Part shown: positions 1-11,459 of the stretch, piece by piece | Position numbering within the stretch: position 1 is the first letter of the stretch | Layout: every line of letters begins with the position of its first letter | Origin: Armigeres subalbatus | Taxonomy: Eukaryota; Arthropoda; Insecta; Diptera; Culicidae | Direction: 5' to 3' | DNA: 64,000 nt | Assembly: GCF_024139115.2 (NCBI RefSeq) | Contig: NC_085140.1 | Coordinates: 435,759,260 to 435,823,259, forward strand | Made by a program: the position numbers and the translations under genes | The notes under the pieces: model-generated | What the model saw: only the letters and a program-made list of their open reading frames with translations | Told to the model about the DNA's origin: nothing | Databases searched by the model: none

Positions 1-400
1 ATTCCATGCAATTCTTGGATCACCTTTTTGGACCAGTTATTGAAGGCGACCAGTTGACCAGTTATTTGTTCAGTAGATCAAATACTTAGGACATGAACCA
101 ATTAAAAAAAGAGATAACAGTTTTTTGGTTACGCGTGAAGACCTAAACGCCTATACTTCAGGGAATTCTTGGATGACCTGAAACGGAGCAGTTATTGAGG
201 GCGAATCTAATTCTACTTCATGGGTCAAATAGCACATGAACCAGATTTTAAAAGAGATAACAGCCCTTTGGTTACGCGTGTAGACCCAAAAGCCTATACT
301 CCAGGGAATTCTCGGATGACCTGAAACTGGACAGTTATTGAAAACATCCAATTTGGTTTTATTGATAAAGTAGGACATGAAACAGTTAAAAAAGATATCA
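1..400. repeat. Tandem repeat, ~145-bp unit, about 2.7 copies
   Basis: The block with GAATTCTTGGATGACCTG recurs at about 10, 162 and 305, giving spacings of about 152 and 143 bases. A second anchor, GAGATAACAG, occurs at 111 and 254 (spacing 143). Units differ by point changes and small indels. The array probably continues left of the window. No coding potential or known family was recognised. Confidence 0.85.
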
Positions 401-1264
401 TATATTGATATTGATAAAAATTTCTTAAAATTATATTCACGTCACTTGCCGTAAAAAATGGGCCATAAAACGAAGTGACGAATAAAAAGTGCCGTAATAA
501 GAGGTTTGAGTGAAAAAAGTGAAATTTTAGGAATATTTATTATCAATGGTTATGGATGTTATGAATTTATTTTGAATTTGAAAATACCTTAGAGGACATC
601 AAGGAAGTTTTATCAATATTTAGCAACGTGTCGGATAACCTCCCCACTTTTTTTCAGAATTCAGAAGTTTTTTTCTTACTTAATTGGATCTATTTCAGGA
701 GCTTAATAAGAAAAATCGTGTGTAAATCTCGCTTTTTTGAAATCCCGATTCTGAATTCTAATTGTCCTTATTCTAATAGAGAACTCAGATTTCAACGATA
801 TCACAACAAATCCGATCAGTGTTTACTAAAATCAAGTTCTGTATAAGGTTTTATGGATTCTGTTAATCCAAACAAAATATCTTTGCATCCATTTTACAAA
901 AAAATATCCCCACGAATGCTAGCAGGTATGTGATTTCGTTCGTTTAACAAGGATTTAAAAACTGAAAAGGAAACGTATCAATTATAATTATTATAAATTT
1001 GTTATGCATTCTTGATCGGATATCGCCTCCACCTTAGCATCTTATACGGCATCATCTCATGGTGAGAAACAAATGTGTAGTGCAATAAAATTAGTTGAAA
1101 AAGTGCCACAGCTGCTGGAGACGCGCGCATGTTCGTGCATGCCAGGGTTGATCAATTGTTATCAAGGGCAATGCCCTTGCTAATCTTTCGATCAAGCCTA
1201 TGTGAATGCTCAAACATGTTCAGCGTTAGAATAATTGAGGAGAAGAGGTAAGACTTTGATAAAC
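401..1264. other. AT-rich stretch, nothing recognised
   Basis: Only short AT-rich open frames are present, with no splice context or protein-like composition. No terminal repeats or SINE boxes were seen. Confidence 0.6.
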
Positions 1265-1524
1265 TAAATATATTTAAACACGCACCTACACAAACGCACA
1301 CACATTCACATATACACATACACAAATACACATATACATACATACACTGATGGCCATAGGTATTCGTCATATTTTTATTGTAATCTACATGACAAATACT
1401 TTTGTCTATCAGATACTCACATACACACATTCATTTCATTCATTTATTTAGTTAACATCTAAACAGATAACACTGAATCAACACATACACACATATATAC
1501 ATATACTTACATACTCATATACAA
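1265..1524. repeat. CA/TA-rich simple sequence
   Basis: Irregular runs of CACA, CATA and ACATAC units, densest at 1280-1350 and 1470-1524. The overlapping minus-strand frame rich in Cys, Val and Tyr is an artefact of the TG/TA repeat. The run abuts the left arm of the foldback element. Confidence 0.8.
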
Positions 1525-2723
1525 TAGACCTCTTCATGTTTTCAAAAAGTATCAAAAATTCAACCGGTCAGCCCAGAATCACAATTCTTATGCTAAAATA
1601 AGTCTCCTGTCAAATTTTCTGCTAATTCGGATAAAATTTCGAGGTGGCTCAAGTCGGTTTAGTGTGTTTGGGCTATTTTCAATTTTGGGAAAAATCTAAC
1701 AAGATATATAAACGTCAAAAACTATCGCAACAACCTCTATATGGAAGCTTTTGTTGTGCTTAACAAGTCTTGTGAACATTGCGATTCGTTCCGTTCACGT
1801 TTTGTCCATGTTAAAGTGATTTTCAAGCTTTTAAGTGCATACAAATACTGTTTCCCCCAAAAGTCGTTGTTCTACAAAATTCTTAAGTTTATGACAAATG
1901 ATTGTTAATTTATTATATTATTATTTCTCTTTTTTTCCTGGAAATTTGAGTCATATAATTGCCCATGTGCGATTTACCGTTAAATTCTTAAAAATGAGAA
2001 GCTGAACATTTGTCATGAATTTGCACGTTAGGATTTCTACAAGCAAGTTGTTCGAACAAAACATAAATTAAATCATAATGATATTTGATGCTTACAACAA
2101 ACGACTTCCAAATTTTGTTAATTCCATCATATGTCTACATGCTTTTAACATTGAGTGCATCGTAGTAACAAGTGAAATCGAAGCTTCTTTGTTTGAACAA
2201 CTTGTTTGAAGAAATTTCAGCGTGCAAATTTATGACAAATGTTCAGCTTCTGATTTTTAAGAATTTAACGGTAAATCGCACATGGGCAATTATATGACTC
2301 AAATTTCCAGGAAAAAAAGAGAAATAATAATATAATAAATTAACAATCATTTGTCATAAACTTAAGAATTTTGTAGAACAACGACTTTTGGGGGAAACAG
2401 TATTTGTATGCACTTAAAAGCTTGAAAATCACTTTAACATGGACAAAACGTGAACGGAACGAATCGCAATGTTCACAAGACTTGTAAAGCACACCAAAAG
2501 CTTCCGTATAGAGGTTGTTGCGATAGTTTTCGACGTTTATATCTCTTGTTAGATTTTTTCCAAAATTAAAAATATCCCAAAAACACTAAATCGACTTGAG
2601 CAACCTCGAAATTTTATCCGAATAGGCTGAAAATTTGATAGGAGACTTATTTTAACATAAAAATTTTGATTCTGGGCTAACCGGTTGAATTTTTGATACT
2701 TTTTGAAAACATGAAGAGGTCTA
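1525..2723. mobile_element. Foldback element with ~537-bp inverted arms
   Basis: The left arm (about 1525-2061) is nearly the reverse complement of the right arm (about 2188-2723), with a loop of about 126 bases. Matching landmarks are AGACCTCTTCATG at the left end against CATGAAGAGGTCT at the right end, and the region around 1965-2010 against about 2240-2285. The outermost bases can be read as a TA flank on each side, which would suit a mariner-like MITE, but TA is palindromic so this is ambiguous. There is no transposase frame. A transcript through it would form a very long hairpin. Confidence 0.9.
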
Positions 2724-3008
2724 ATATACATGCATACATAAACACGTACATAATTTTTATTACACATATATTAGGTATCTATATTATTGAAAGCGTTTGG
2801 TACGGGAGGTCCACGCTTTCTTCCTTTCCCCTCGATTCCAAGCTATTGAGTGACTTTAGGTATTCCTGAAGTCGCTCAATACCTAGGAGTAATCTTTGCG
2901 GTACATACTGCGTAGTTGGCCTGGCCATATGAAAAGAAAAATGACGGAATTCAGAAACCGTCATTTTCCAGGATGCTTTCAAGTATTGGCTACGCAAGTA
3001 TGAGATAA
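2724..3008. other. Short spacer with two small hairpins
   Basis: Two local inverted repeats are visible: ATTGAGTGACTTT against GAAGTCGCTCAAT near 2844-2880, and AATGACGG against CCGTCATT near 2938-2966. No gene was recognised. This may be the flank of the element remnant that follows. Confidence 0.5.
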
Positions 3009-3480
3009 GATTTGATTAGATTAGATTATACGGCATCATCTTGTGATGACTGGGTAGAAGATTGTATCGTCTGGAGAAGATTGCCGAAGGCCAGTAAATC
3101 GACCGAAACGTCCGCAGGGTGGCCACTCACCAGGGAATTTTTTGTTTTGCGTGATGACCGTGCATTTCGTAGTTGCTACTCCGTGATCGACCAGAACAAT
3201 CGCAATTGCACAGGGAACCAATGGATGGAAGCATGGGATTTGCTCTCCAACCTCAATGTGCACAGTCCTAGAGCTCTAGTATTTTGGATAGTCGATAACG
3301 GCGCTGGCCACGTCCTCACGGTCATCGGGGATGGGAAGGAATTGATGATGCAGTCACTCGCCCACTGCAAGCCGAGAACACCTCTGCACTCGCCACGAGT
3401 TCCTGCGGGATTTTATTGGAATCTTGGGGTTAAGGTTTTATGGCAGAGGTTCGTCTTGGTTAACGGGTTGCCAATGTGAT
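3009..3480. other. Unassigned 155-codon open frame, possible LINE remnant
   Basis: A plus-strand frame at 3012-3479 is open for 155 codons and GC-richer than its surroundings. Its product has no motif I recognise. It begins at a short GATTA-type repeat (about 3009-3028). Read on the minus strand that would be a simple-repeat 3' tail like those of some LINEs, so the block may be an old LINE 3' end rather than a gene. The phrase GGTGGCCACTCACCAGGGAAT near 3118-3138 recurs almost identically near 3764-3783. I give no function. Confidence 0.3.
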
Positions 3481-3544
3481 AGTTATGAAAGGGTGGTGTA
3501 GTATTCTAATTGGATGCCGAAACGAACTTTTTCGCTCATTTCGA

Positions 3545-3762
3545 ATTCTAACACTAACCTGCTAGAACTAATCAAGTAGTAGGTATAGGGATAGAAGATG
3601 GAAACGGTATGAAAGCCTATTTCCAGTTCTAGCGATTGCTAGAACATGAGAAATATATGAAAAGATACAAAGTAAGAGGAATGGAACGGGCCTGGGATTG
3701 AACCCACGACCTCCTGCGTATGAGGCAGAAGCGGTAGCCATATGACCACCAAGCCCGTTAAA
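3545..3762 (-). mobile_element. tRNA-Met-like SINE, minus-strand copy
   Basis: Read on the minus strand, the head (about 3700-3762) folds like a tRNA. It has an A-box-like segment, an anticodon stem around the 7-base loop CTCATAC (anticodon CAT), and a B box GGTTCAATCCC. The body shares with two other copies (5105-5345 and 57652-57905) a stretch containing TTTCTCATGTTCTAGCAATC and ending in TACCTAC/TACCTTT-type sequence. The family name is unknown to me. Confidence 0.8.
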
Positions 3763-3880
3763 GGGTGGCCACTCACCAGGGAATCCGGGAAAACCGGAAA
3801 AAACACGGGAATTTGAAATCACCGGGAAAAAACCGGGAAAAACCCGGTAATTTGATCAAGTTACCGGGAATTTCTCCAAA
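3763..3880. repeat. CCGGGAA-type short repeats
   Basis: Irregular repetition of CCGGGAAAAA, CCGGGAATTT and CCCGGTAATTT over about 100 bases, next to the SINE head. No gene. Confidence 0.6.
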
Positions 3881-4544
3881 TGTATATTCTTTCAAATTTA
3901 CATTAAATTTATATTCCAAAAGTATATGTTAATTCTTTATTTTTTTTTATGTAAAAATAGCAGATTTGCTAATAACGTTAAAACACTTGAATTTGAGGCT
4001 GGATTTTGGGAAGTCGTAGGACTTTGAATACTTTTTTCTTAAATTTTATCAGCAAACCTTACTGCTTTTACAATATTCTTACATAATTTTGAAGATTTCT
4101 ACACACATTTTTTTTTACCGGGATCTCAGAAAAATGTTAAACTTTTACCGAGATTCGCAAAGCCGTGCCACAGTAAACATGTTTTTTGTCAAGATTTCTG
4201 TCAATATTGCTGGAAGCCAGCAAATAATTGGACGAAAATCAGCGAACAAACGCCATTTTTCCGGAATATCATATTTATTTTACTGGCAAACGGCTGTGCG
4301 GATTTTTGCCGAGCTGCAGAAATTAAAACTAAGTGTGTGCAGACTGCTTTCATGATTCCAGAAAGTTTTGTGGAGTCCATGCGATTTTTTAGAAATTCTT
4401 AGGAGCTTCCTGTAATCTACGAACATTTCCAGGTACCAGTTTACTGTCGCTTGTCGATTAATACTGCAATTTAACTCAACCTTCCTATATTTTTTCCACA
4501 ATCTACTTTCTAATTTTTCGACAGTATCGAGTACAGAAAAGTAG
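3881..4544. other. AT-rich stretch, nothing recognised
   Basis: Overlapping short open frames on both strands near 4089-4567 have no recognisable product or splice context. I see no repeat structure. Confidence 0.5.
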
Positions 4545-4740
4545 AGAACCTTTTTTGTCTTTCTCATACATATTATAATTTCTCGTTTTATAATACTGAG
4601 TATATGGGAAGGCTATTGGACCGGTCCAAAACCGAACTTCTGATAGAAAGCTCAGAAACCCATAGTGTTGTATACCAATCGAGTCAGCTCAACGAATTGA
4701 GGTGGTGTCTGTATGTGTGTGTGCACAAAAATGTGAGACA
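4545..4740 (+). repeat. Dispersed repeat copy with GT-rich end
   Basis: Shares an ordered series of blocks with 41755-42232: a start resembling CTTTCTCATACATATTATA, then GGCTAT, then CCCATAGTGTTGTATACCAATC, AATTGAGGTGGTGTCTGT, and a short GT run. Both copies are non-coding. It looks like one end of a common interspersed element whose class I cannot name. Confidence 0.7.
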
Positions 4741-5104
4741 CTTTTTGGTTTTAGGCATTATCCGATTTGTTCTCAACAAGTAACATTCAACGCGGAACGC
4801 GGCTTAGTTTTCCGCTCCCGGAGATACTGAAAAACATTGTTTTTAGGAAACAAATTTAGAAACATCGATTTTTTTTCCATAAATTGCTGCAATGCATTCA
4901 AATGAACGCAAATAGATGTGAATTGATGGAAATAATAGAATTTGTTCTGGAAATTGAATTTGTTGATGGAAATTTATATTTTTGCCTTTCTGATGCCTTT
5001 TTTATTTTTATTTTTTAATTATGTGCTAGAAAGGCACCACCAACGCCAAGGTGGATTAATCTTTCTGGGTTTAGAAGATAGGTTTACTGAAAATAAGAAT
5101 TTGA
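4741..5104. other. Spacer, nothing recognised
   Basis: AT-rich sequence with no repeat boundary or convincing frame. The frame running through 4942-5292 is open mainly because it passes through the following SINE. Confidence 0.5.
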
Positions 5105-5345
5105 CGAGCTTGGTAGTTGTATGGCTATCGCTTCTGCCTCATATGCAGGAGGTCGTGGGTTCAATACCAGGCTCGTCTCATTCCTGCTACTTTGTATTCT
5201 TTCTTTATATATTTCTCATGTTCTTAGCAATCGCTAGAACAGGAAATGGACTTCCATACCACTTCCATTTCTACCCTACACCTTCAAAATGACTATTGTA
5301 GCAGTAACTGCTAGAATTGAAAATGAACGTTTCCAATACCCAACT
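5105..5345 (+). mobile_element. tRNA-Met-like SINE, plus-strand copy
   Basis: Head at about 5108-5185 with GGTAGTTGTATGGCTATCGC (A-box side), the CAT-anticodon-like loop CTCATAT, and B-box-like GGTTCAATACC. The body has TTTCTCATGTTCTTAGCAATC, and the region ends in repeated CTGCTAGAATTG-type sequence. It is the same family as 3545-3762 and 57652-57905. The degraded B box suggests an old copy. Confidence 0.8.
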
Positions 5346-5989
5346 AGAACTCCATCAATTGCTTCCTCCCGAGTAGACAAAAATAGCTAAATAATAGCAA
5401 ATGTTGATAAGATAGCAAAATGAGATATGGACTTGATTGATATAAGAGATAAAAGATCAGATCAGATCAGATCAGACAGGCAGATTCAATAATTTCGTTA
5501 TTCTAGATTTTAGAAAAAGGGCCCATTTATCCGAATTTCTCTGAAAATTCTCATAACTTAATAACTAAAGAATAAAAATCTATATAACCAAAAAAATATC
5601 ATTTACTTGCTTCAAAACCGACTTAGTAATACTTCAATTTAATATTTGTGAAATGAATTCCATTGAACTCCGTAGGTGATATCTATGTAAATGAGTCCAT
5701 TTTTCCCGATTATCCCGCAAACTTGTAATTCAGTCAAAAACGAATGCTGCAAAATAATTTCTAGCTAGTGAAATAGTCTGGTTAAAATATATTTAAGATA
5801 CGTTTCTTGATTCATCAAACAAGCTAAATAATCATTAGATAAACATATTTGCCGCCACTAAAATGGGCTCAAATATTACTTAAAAATTATTAGAATATTG
5901 GTAAAATGGATTGCATTGACTTTTGTACGTGAGATCAATCAAAAATAATCTTTTTTGCTTCGATTCTCTCTTAAACTCGTATTTTATTT
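5346..5989. other. AT-rich spacer with a small ATCAG microsatellite
   Basis: Near 5455-5476 there are about four to five tandem ATCAG units. The rest is AT-rich with no recognisable feature. Confidence 0.6.
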
Positions 5990-6660
5990 GCCTTGAAAAC
6001 TATTTCTGTTCGTAATTTCAACGGTAAATTTTCTGGAATGAAGGAATTTCTTAGGAAAATTCTTTGTATTATTAAAAATCGTTGGGCCGAAAATCATTCG
6101 ACGGAAAGACCTTGGACAAATGCCACTTTCCGAATAACATTTTTTTTTTATTCGTATATTTATTTGGTAGGCACTCTGTGTTTTAACCGCTAATGTGCCG
6201 TGATCTACTGTGGTACTCTGCTGTACAGAGTCCACACAGAATCTATTTTTAGATGTCCATAATTCGTTATTGTTGTCGTTGCCAGTCCGTCCATATCATC
6301 GTGAGTCCATTGTGTTAATTTGTCCATGTGGTGAATCCAGTGATTGTTGCTTTGTTCGGTTGCCATTAATCGAAGAACGTTGAAGGAATGCCTCCGAGAA
6401 GAACATATTTGTCAGTCGTCATCAAGCAGCTGTGTCGGTGAGGCGCGTTCCCCAAGACGCCACCGTACGGACTGCGCTTCTGGCGACTGACAAGGGTTTG
6501 GTGGAGGGGCTGGGAATCGAACCCATGACCAATCGCTTATGAGGCGAACGTGTAGCCAACTACGCTACGGGACCCCCACCGAATAACATGTTGGCCAAAA
6601 GTCATCTAGCCGAATTCCTTTTGGCTGAATTAAACGTTTGTCCAAAACGATTATCAGTTC
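5990..6660. repeat. GGCCGAA-type repeat, split by a SINE
   Basis: The left part (5990-6140) contains GAATTTC-like motifs and then GGGCCGAAAATCATTCGACG. The right part (6579-6660) continues with GTTGGCCAAAAGTCATCTAG and similar. The two halves are separated by the SINE at 6141-6578 and share its 11-base TSD CCGAATAACAT (6130-6140 and 6579-6589), so the repeat was one piece before the SINE inserted. Confidence 0.75.
6141..6578 (-). mobile_element. 438-bp tRNA-headed SINE with 11-bp TSD, minus strand
   Basis: Read on the minus strand it starts near 6578 with a tRNA-like head: A-box-side GTAGCGTAGTTGGCTAC, anticodon-loop-like CTCATAA (CAT), and B box GGTTCGATTCCC. It ends in a poly(A) tail, seen on the plus strand as the T run at 6141-6150. 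CCGAATAACAT flanks both ends. The head resembles the tRNA-Met-like head of the SINEs at 3545, 5105 and 57652, but the body is different and longer, so I treat it as a separate family. Confidence 0.88.
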
Positions 6661-6991
6661 AAAAACTTTAACTTCCTATTGTTAACATTCCGTGGATAAA
6701 GGGCGGGCTCTTCTCCCCATCTATTGGGTCAATCTGCGAAACGAGGACTTAATTGTATTATTGATTGTACGAACTTTCTCCTGGCAAGAGATTCTCTAAT
6801 CGTCCCGTGGATTTTGCATAAGTGTCTTTGATTATGGAACCACCCCTCCCCCTCCCACTTTTGGCCCTTCATACAGTTGTTTGATGAAATGCATTCAATA
6901 ATATTATCCTGTTTCAAATCTTTGTCAAATATGACCAGTGCTATCGCCAGGTGCCTTGCTACAATAGATGGTAGTATCATCTTAATCATCA
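6661..6991. other. Spacer, nothing recognised
   Basis: Ends in a small CATCATCATT run at about 6982-6992. The minus-strand frame 6729-6995 shows no known domain. Confidence 0.5.
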
Positions 6992-6993
6992 TC

Positions 6994-7382
6994 ATTGTTG
7001 GTAAAAACTCTAAATCTCAAAACTCATGAACGATTCAAATCAAGCGTGAGTTGAAACGCACCTAACTCATCACCTAAAAACTCATGGATGAGTTAAATCA
7101 TCCATTTGAATCATCGTTGGTTTTATTTTGCTCTCCTTCTTTAAAAATAGTGAATTTACGTTTGTAACATAAAATAATAGATGCTCTTCCAGTATAAGCA
7201 ATGAATTGCCCCCAAATCGATTTCAAATGCGTTTTTGAACCAAAATGATTTTTTGGAAAATGAGTGAAACGATGCGCTTTAGCATGAAAAACTCAAGCGT
7301 GATGCATTTCTTTAAAATCGCAGACGATTTCGTTCGCACGGGAGGGCTCGTTGATTTAGATTTATGAGTGATTTTACCAACA
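6994..7382. mobile_element. MITE-like element with GTTGGTAAAA ends
   Basis: GTTGGTAAAAACTC at the left end is mirrored by GAGTGATTTTACCAAC at the right end (7367-7382), and both flanks have ATCATCATC-type sequence. It is about 390 bp long. The inside holds repeated ACTCATGAACG/AACTCATGGATG and ACTCAAGCGTGATGC motifs and no coding frame. No clear TSD is separable from the surrounding ATC repeats. Confidence 0.6.
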
Positions 7383-7680
7383 CTGATCATCATCATCAAA
7401 TGACCCTTCCTGCCAAACGACCATTTCGGTCAAACAACATTTTTATTCGTCCAGATGACTGTTTCGGTAAAATGTCCATTTTGACGATATGATACTTTCG
7501 GCTGAATGCCTTTCAGGCTGCTTTCGGAGTTTTCCTCAAGAAGTTGTTCGAAATTTGAACGAATATTTTTTTTAATTATTCATTTAAACTTTCCAGAACT
7601 TCCGCGGAATTCTTTCTAACTCTTAGGATTTCAACGGGAAATTCTTCAGAATTTGTATTTGAAGTTGTATGTGGTAGAAG
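7383..7680. repeat. GGCCGAA/GTCAAACGACC-type and GAATTC-type degenerate repeats
   Basis: 7395-7545 has spaced motifs such as CCATTTCGGTCAAACAAC and CGGCTGAATGCC. 7545-7680 has degenerate TTCCGCGGAATTCTTTC and GGGAAATTCTTCAGAATT units. The same two motif classes lie side by side at 5990-6135 and 50276-51790. Confidence 0.6.
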
Positions 7681-10600
7681 TTGTAAAATTGTATGAAAAT
7701 TTCACAAAAAAGTCTGAAGTATCGACGGGATGTTTTTGAGATATCATTCCGCAAAATCTACGGAAGTTCCACTGGTGCTTCAAGATTTCCAAGGAAATTA
7801 TGGAATCTTCTACAAATTTGCGGCGTGACTGATTTTAAAACGGCGACGCGGCGATGCAAAAATGTCTGCGTCTGCGTGATGCCAAAAACTGTCGATGGCG
7901 GCGTCGCACGCCTCTAACTTTTGAAGCAATTCCATGAGCAATTCTGGAGGAATTCCAGAAAATTCTTAGAGCAACTGAGAAAATGGTTTCATTACAATCG
8001 ATAAATTATTCCTGGAACTATAAGCGCCTTTGAGGAAAAAAAAAGAGTTTCGCCGTGGAGTCGTTCAAAATTTTCTATGCATGATATATGTAATATTATT
8101 TCAAGTATTGTTATACGGATTCCACTAGAACTTACTGTTCAAAATTCAAGCAAACATAATGTCGATAAGTATATTATACTCAAATTTAGTGGTCTGCTCT
8201 AATTACCAAATGCCTAAAATAACGAAATAACGAATCCATTCAACTACATTCAATTCAAAAGCAGACATTTTATTAAATCGGTCCAGTAATGAAAAGTCTT
8301 AGGCTATGATTTTTTATTATTTTTATTTGAATGATGCTTTTTTTGAATAACATTATTGATGTGGTTCTTCAAACTAGGCTGATTTATCCAACGCTTATCC
8401 AATCGTCCAATTATCGCTAACTGACTAGCTTAGCTGATTACTATTTGCTGAATCTCGTGTGAAAGTTTCTAACTCCAGTTCAACTCCTGAAAAACCTCTT
8501 TAGCAACTTAAACACAGTAATCGGATCCGATTGCAACTCCCCATTTAAACCCAACCCGAAGCGAATTCCATTTCCACGCCACATTTAAAACCAATCATTT
8601 CTGGGCTACGGCAGTGTTTGACTATTAGCTATTATATTGGTTCGCTTCCTTGCACTGACTGACCGCGCCATTATTATGGAGGCTGCAGCAGATGCTTCGA
8701 ACCCACGGACAAAGACCCGTTACGGCTGCGCTTGCACCACGTCCCGTAGGTAGGTATATGATGATATAATAGCAGTCTTAAACTTTGCCCTTCCGTGCCA
8801 CACGCACTTTCCAAAACTACTCGTTGATGTTACTCCGTTTGGTTTGAATCTTCGCTGGGATGGTTCTCCGGTACACGATGTGGACATGTCTGGTAAAAGA
8901 TGGACAGAAAGGTTTTTTTGCCATACAATCAGTAGTTGTTGAAATAATGCTGCCGGTTTTGAAGTCTTTTTCTGAGAATATATGTGACTACATACTATAT
9001 TTTTAAGATTAAATTCTTGCATTTTGATTTAAGTTTTGGTTCTGAACATTTCTACCATGTCATCAAAATTCAAGTCCTAGATAGTTCATAAATGTAATTT
9101 TCAGTATGCAACTGATTTTGCGTCTTGTTCAAATGATTATGAAATTAATATTTCCGTTCACGTTGTTCAATTACTACCAGATTCTTGAACTGTTTTCGAA
9201 TATTATTCTCCGTTTTATCGTTTAAATTAGTTGCTGGATTTTGTGATAAAATGTATACAAGAATGAATGTATCCAGTATATTGATTTGTATTTGATTGTG
9301 ATTCAATGATTTCCTCAGGACGAAGGTCGTTAGAGGTATTTCTTATTTTAAACTTATTATGTGGCACCTTATTATCGCTTACTAGTTTCGACCGCATTTC
9401 ATTCAAAGCTCTCCTACTGTGCCGTGGTCATTGACTAACCGTACTCGTGATGCCTGCAAACAATCGTTTTAAACTACTAATCAAACGGTTGATTCTAGCT
9501 CATTTGTTTAAGCTAAAGGGCGGAAGATGCTCTTTACTTTGTGTTCCATTCCGCTGAGGTTGCGAATTTGGTGTTCGTAATGTGTTTTAACCCTAGGATT
9601 GATTAGTCTGAAACCCTGATCGCCGTTCATCATAAGGAGAGCAAATATAATATTGGGCATTGCCTCAGTTGTGCTTGATTGAAAACAAGGTAATAATTAC
9701 ATTGTTTCGTGGCTTATTTGGGTTTTGTTCCAGTAAAACGTGAATCCGCCTATTATTATAGATGAATCAAAAGAAAATGGAATTAAAAATCATTTTAGCT
9801 TTAATAATTTTGATAATAAAGGGTTCTTATACAGCACTCTTCTAACTTCTTGTTGGGTGCAGTGACTAGTGTTATTGGTAGCTTGATTTATTTCAACTAA
9901 AAAAGTGCAAAGGTTAACTTGATAAACTCTTTACATAGTCATAAAATTGACATGACTTCGCAAAGTTATTGAAAGTGTGAGGTTTTTTAACTCAGCACGC
10001 CCAATACTAGAACACAGAGTGTTATGCATGCAAAATTGATCGGCCCAACCAACGAATTCATAGCTTGCTGGTGCAGCTGATGTCAGGGCTGCAGCCAATA
10101 ATATTGTTACTTTCGATTGAAATCGATTGGATGGCATTACCCCGACCGGCTGGCGCACCACGCCAAGCTATTTAATAATCTCATAAATATTCCACTTGCA
10201 AAGTGCTGTTATTGTGGGCTCCCTCCTTCGCTATCGCTTCGTCGCGTAGTCTCGCGTCGTCTATCGTACGTTCCTTTCGATCGGGGGAGTTAATTTGTAC
10301 CTCGGGTTTGACCGTTTGTTTTTTTTTCACGATACATTGCTCCTTTCCATTACTACGCCAGCAGGCTAGCCGTCAATTGAAGGAAAGAAAAAGTTTAATA
10401 ACTCTGAACTAGATACGTTTGGGAAGGTTTTGCTCGACCATCCCGCCCTGGTCCCGTCCCGTCTGGTTTCGGTCTTCATCGCTCGTGGCCATAAAACAGG
10501 CACCAGACGCAGACGGCCGCTAACTATGAACCGATTTTCAATTAATTTATGTGTCATGCATGGAAGCGTGATTTTTATAATAATTCATCGCGCCACACCG

Positions 10601-10887
10601 GCATATGTTGCATAATTGATTTTTTCGGTGAGAGGATTTGTGGGAAAAGTGGTTAGAGGCTTAACATACGATGATTGATGTTTTTAACGGAATGATGACA
10701 GTACTGGCATTTATCAGAACATCCTAGATTTTTGATTACCATTTTGCTTCGAATTCGGTATGAAAATACTTTACTATTTCAAATCTACTCTGGAGAATTT
10801 TATTTCAATTAGCTCTGTATGCCATTTTAACAAGTTTGAGCGAGAAATTTTAAAATAGCTCTGGATTTCCTCCTTATCTATAAGAAA
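7681..10887. other. Long stretch without recognised elements
   Basis: No terminal repeats, SINE boxes or LINE-like frames were found. Open frames such as 8720-9022 (-), 9931-10161 (-), 10203-10412 (+) and 10430-10615 (+) have no product I recognise and no supporting splice signals. 10200-10520 is GC-richer than its surroundings. This may be unique intergenic or intronic DNA. Confidence 0.5.
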
Positions 10888-11150
10888 CTAGTCGACCCGG
10901 CAGACGTTGTCCTGCATAGTAGGCGAAAATGCGCGTAGAGAACTGCCCATGCGAAATTTCCATACAAATCTTTATTTAAGTTTTTGGCGATTTACTCAAC
11001 CCTACTCGTGATTTTCGCCTAGAAAAATATCATATAAACCCGTCGGAAACTATAACGAATGTTTCTGCTGAAGAAATGAAAAAAATCCATCCAGCCGTTT
11101 TCGAGTTATGCGGATACGAACACAGACCATTTCATTTTTATATATAAGAT
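10888..11150 (+). mobile_element. Dispersed short element with CCCGGCAGACGTTGTCC start
   Basis: Begins near ACTAGTCGACCCGGCAGACG and ends in CAGCCGTTTTCGAGTTATGC followed by TTTATATATAAGAT. A CCCGGCAaACGTTGT start, an AGCCGTT-TCGAGT block and an AT-rich TATATA end are a combination I recall from interspersed repeats in many insects, but I cannot assign a class. No coding frame. Confidence 0.5.
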
Positions 11151-11370
11151 TACATTCGAACTGAAATGCTGTTTGGTCTGTTCTCATTTATCGCTTTTAA
11201 AATTCTAGTAATTGTCACTTGGTAAAATAATCCATGATTCGTATGAATGTTCAACATTTAGAACAAGAACTTAGAAATGCAGGAAGTTCAGCTGCTAATT
11301 GAAAACAGTTTAAAGTTGATTTTGCAACGGATTGAAAATCTCTTTTACGTGACAGAGTTTTAACCTTCCG

Positions 11371-11459
11371 GGACCCCCTTCGAAAAAAGCAAGCTTGTTG
11401 TTCAAAAGAACGGCGGGACTGCGTGAGTGATCCAGGACTATGCGAGTCCCGGAAGGTTA
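11371..11459. repeat. 89-bp unit with 13-bp inverted ends AACCTTCCGGGAC
   Basis: AACCTTCCGGGAC at 11371-11383 is mirrored exactly by GTCCCGGAAGGTT at 11447-11459. The inside is short and unique. It overlaps a 139-codon minus-strand frame (11251-11670) that shows no recognisable protein and which I do not call a gene. Confidence 0.7.

Noticed and set aside
1043..3042. Shared 15-mer ATACGGCATCATCT at about 1043 and 3028
   Set aside because: The similarity does not extend beyond the word, so chance or a very old relic cannot be told apart.
3012..3479. 155-codon plus-strand frame
   Set aside because: No recognisable domain, no splice signals, and the GATTA-type repeat at its start suggests a LINE 3' end on the other strand. 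Kept only as an unassigned segment.
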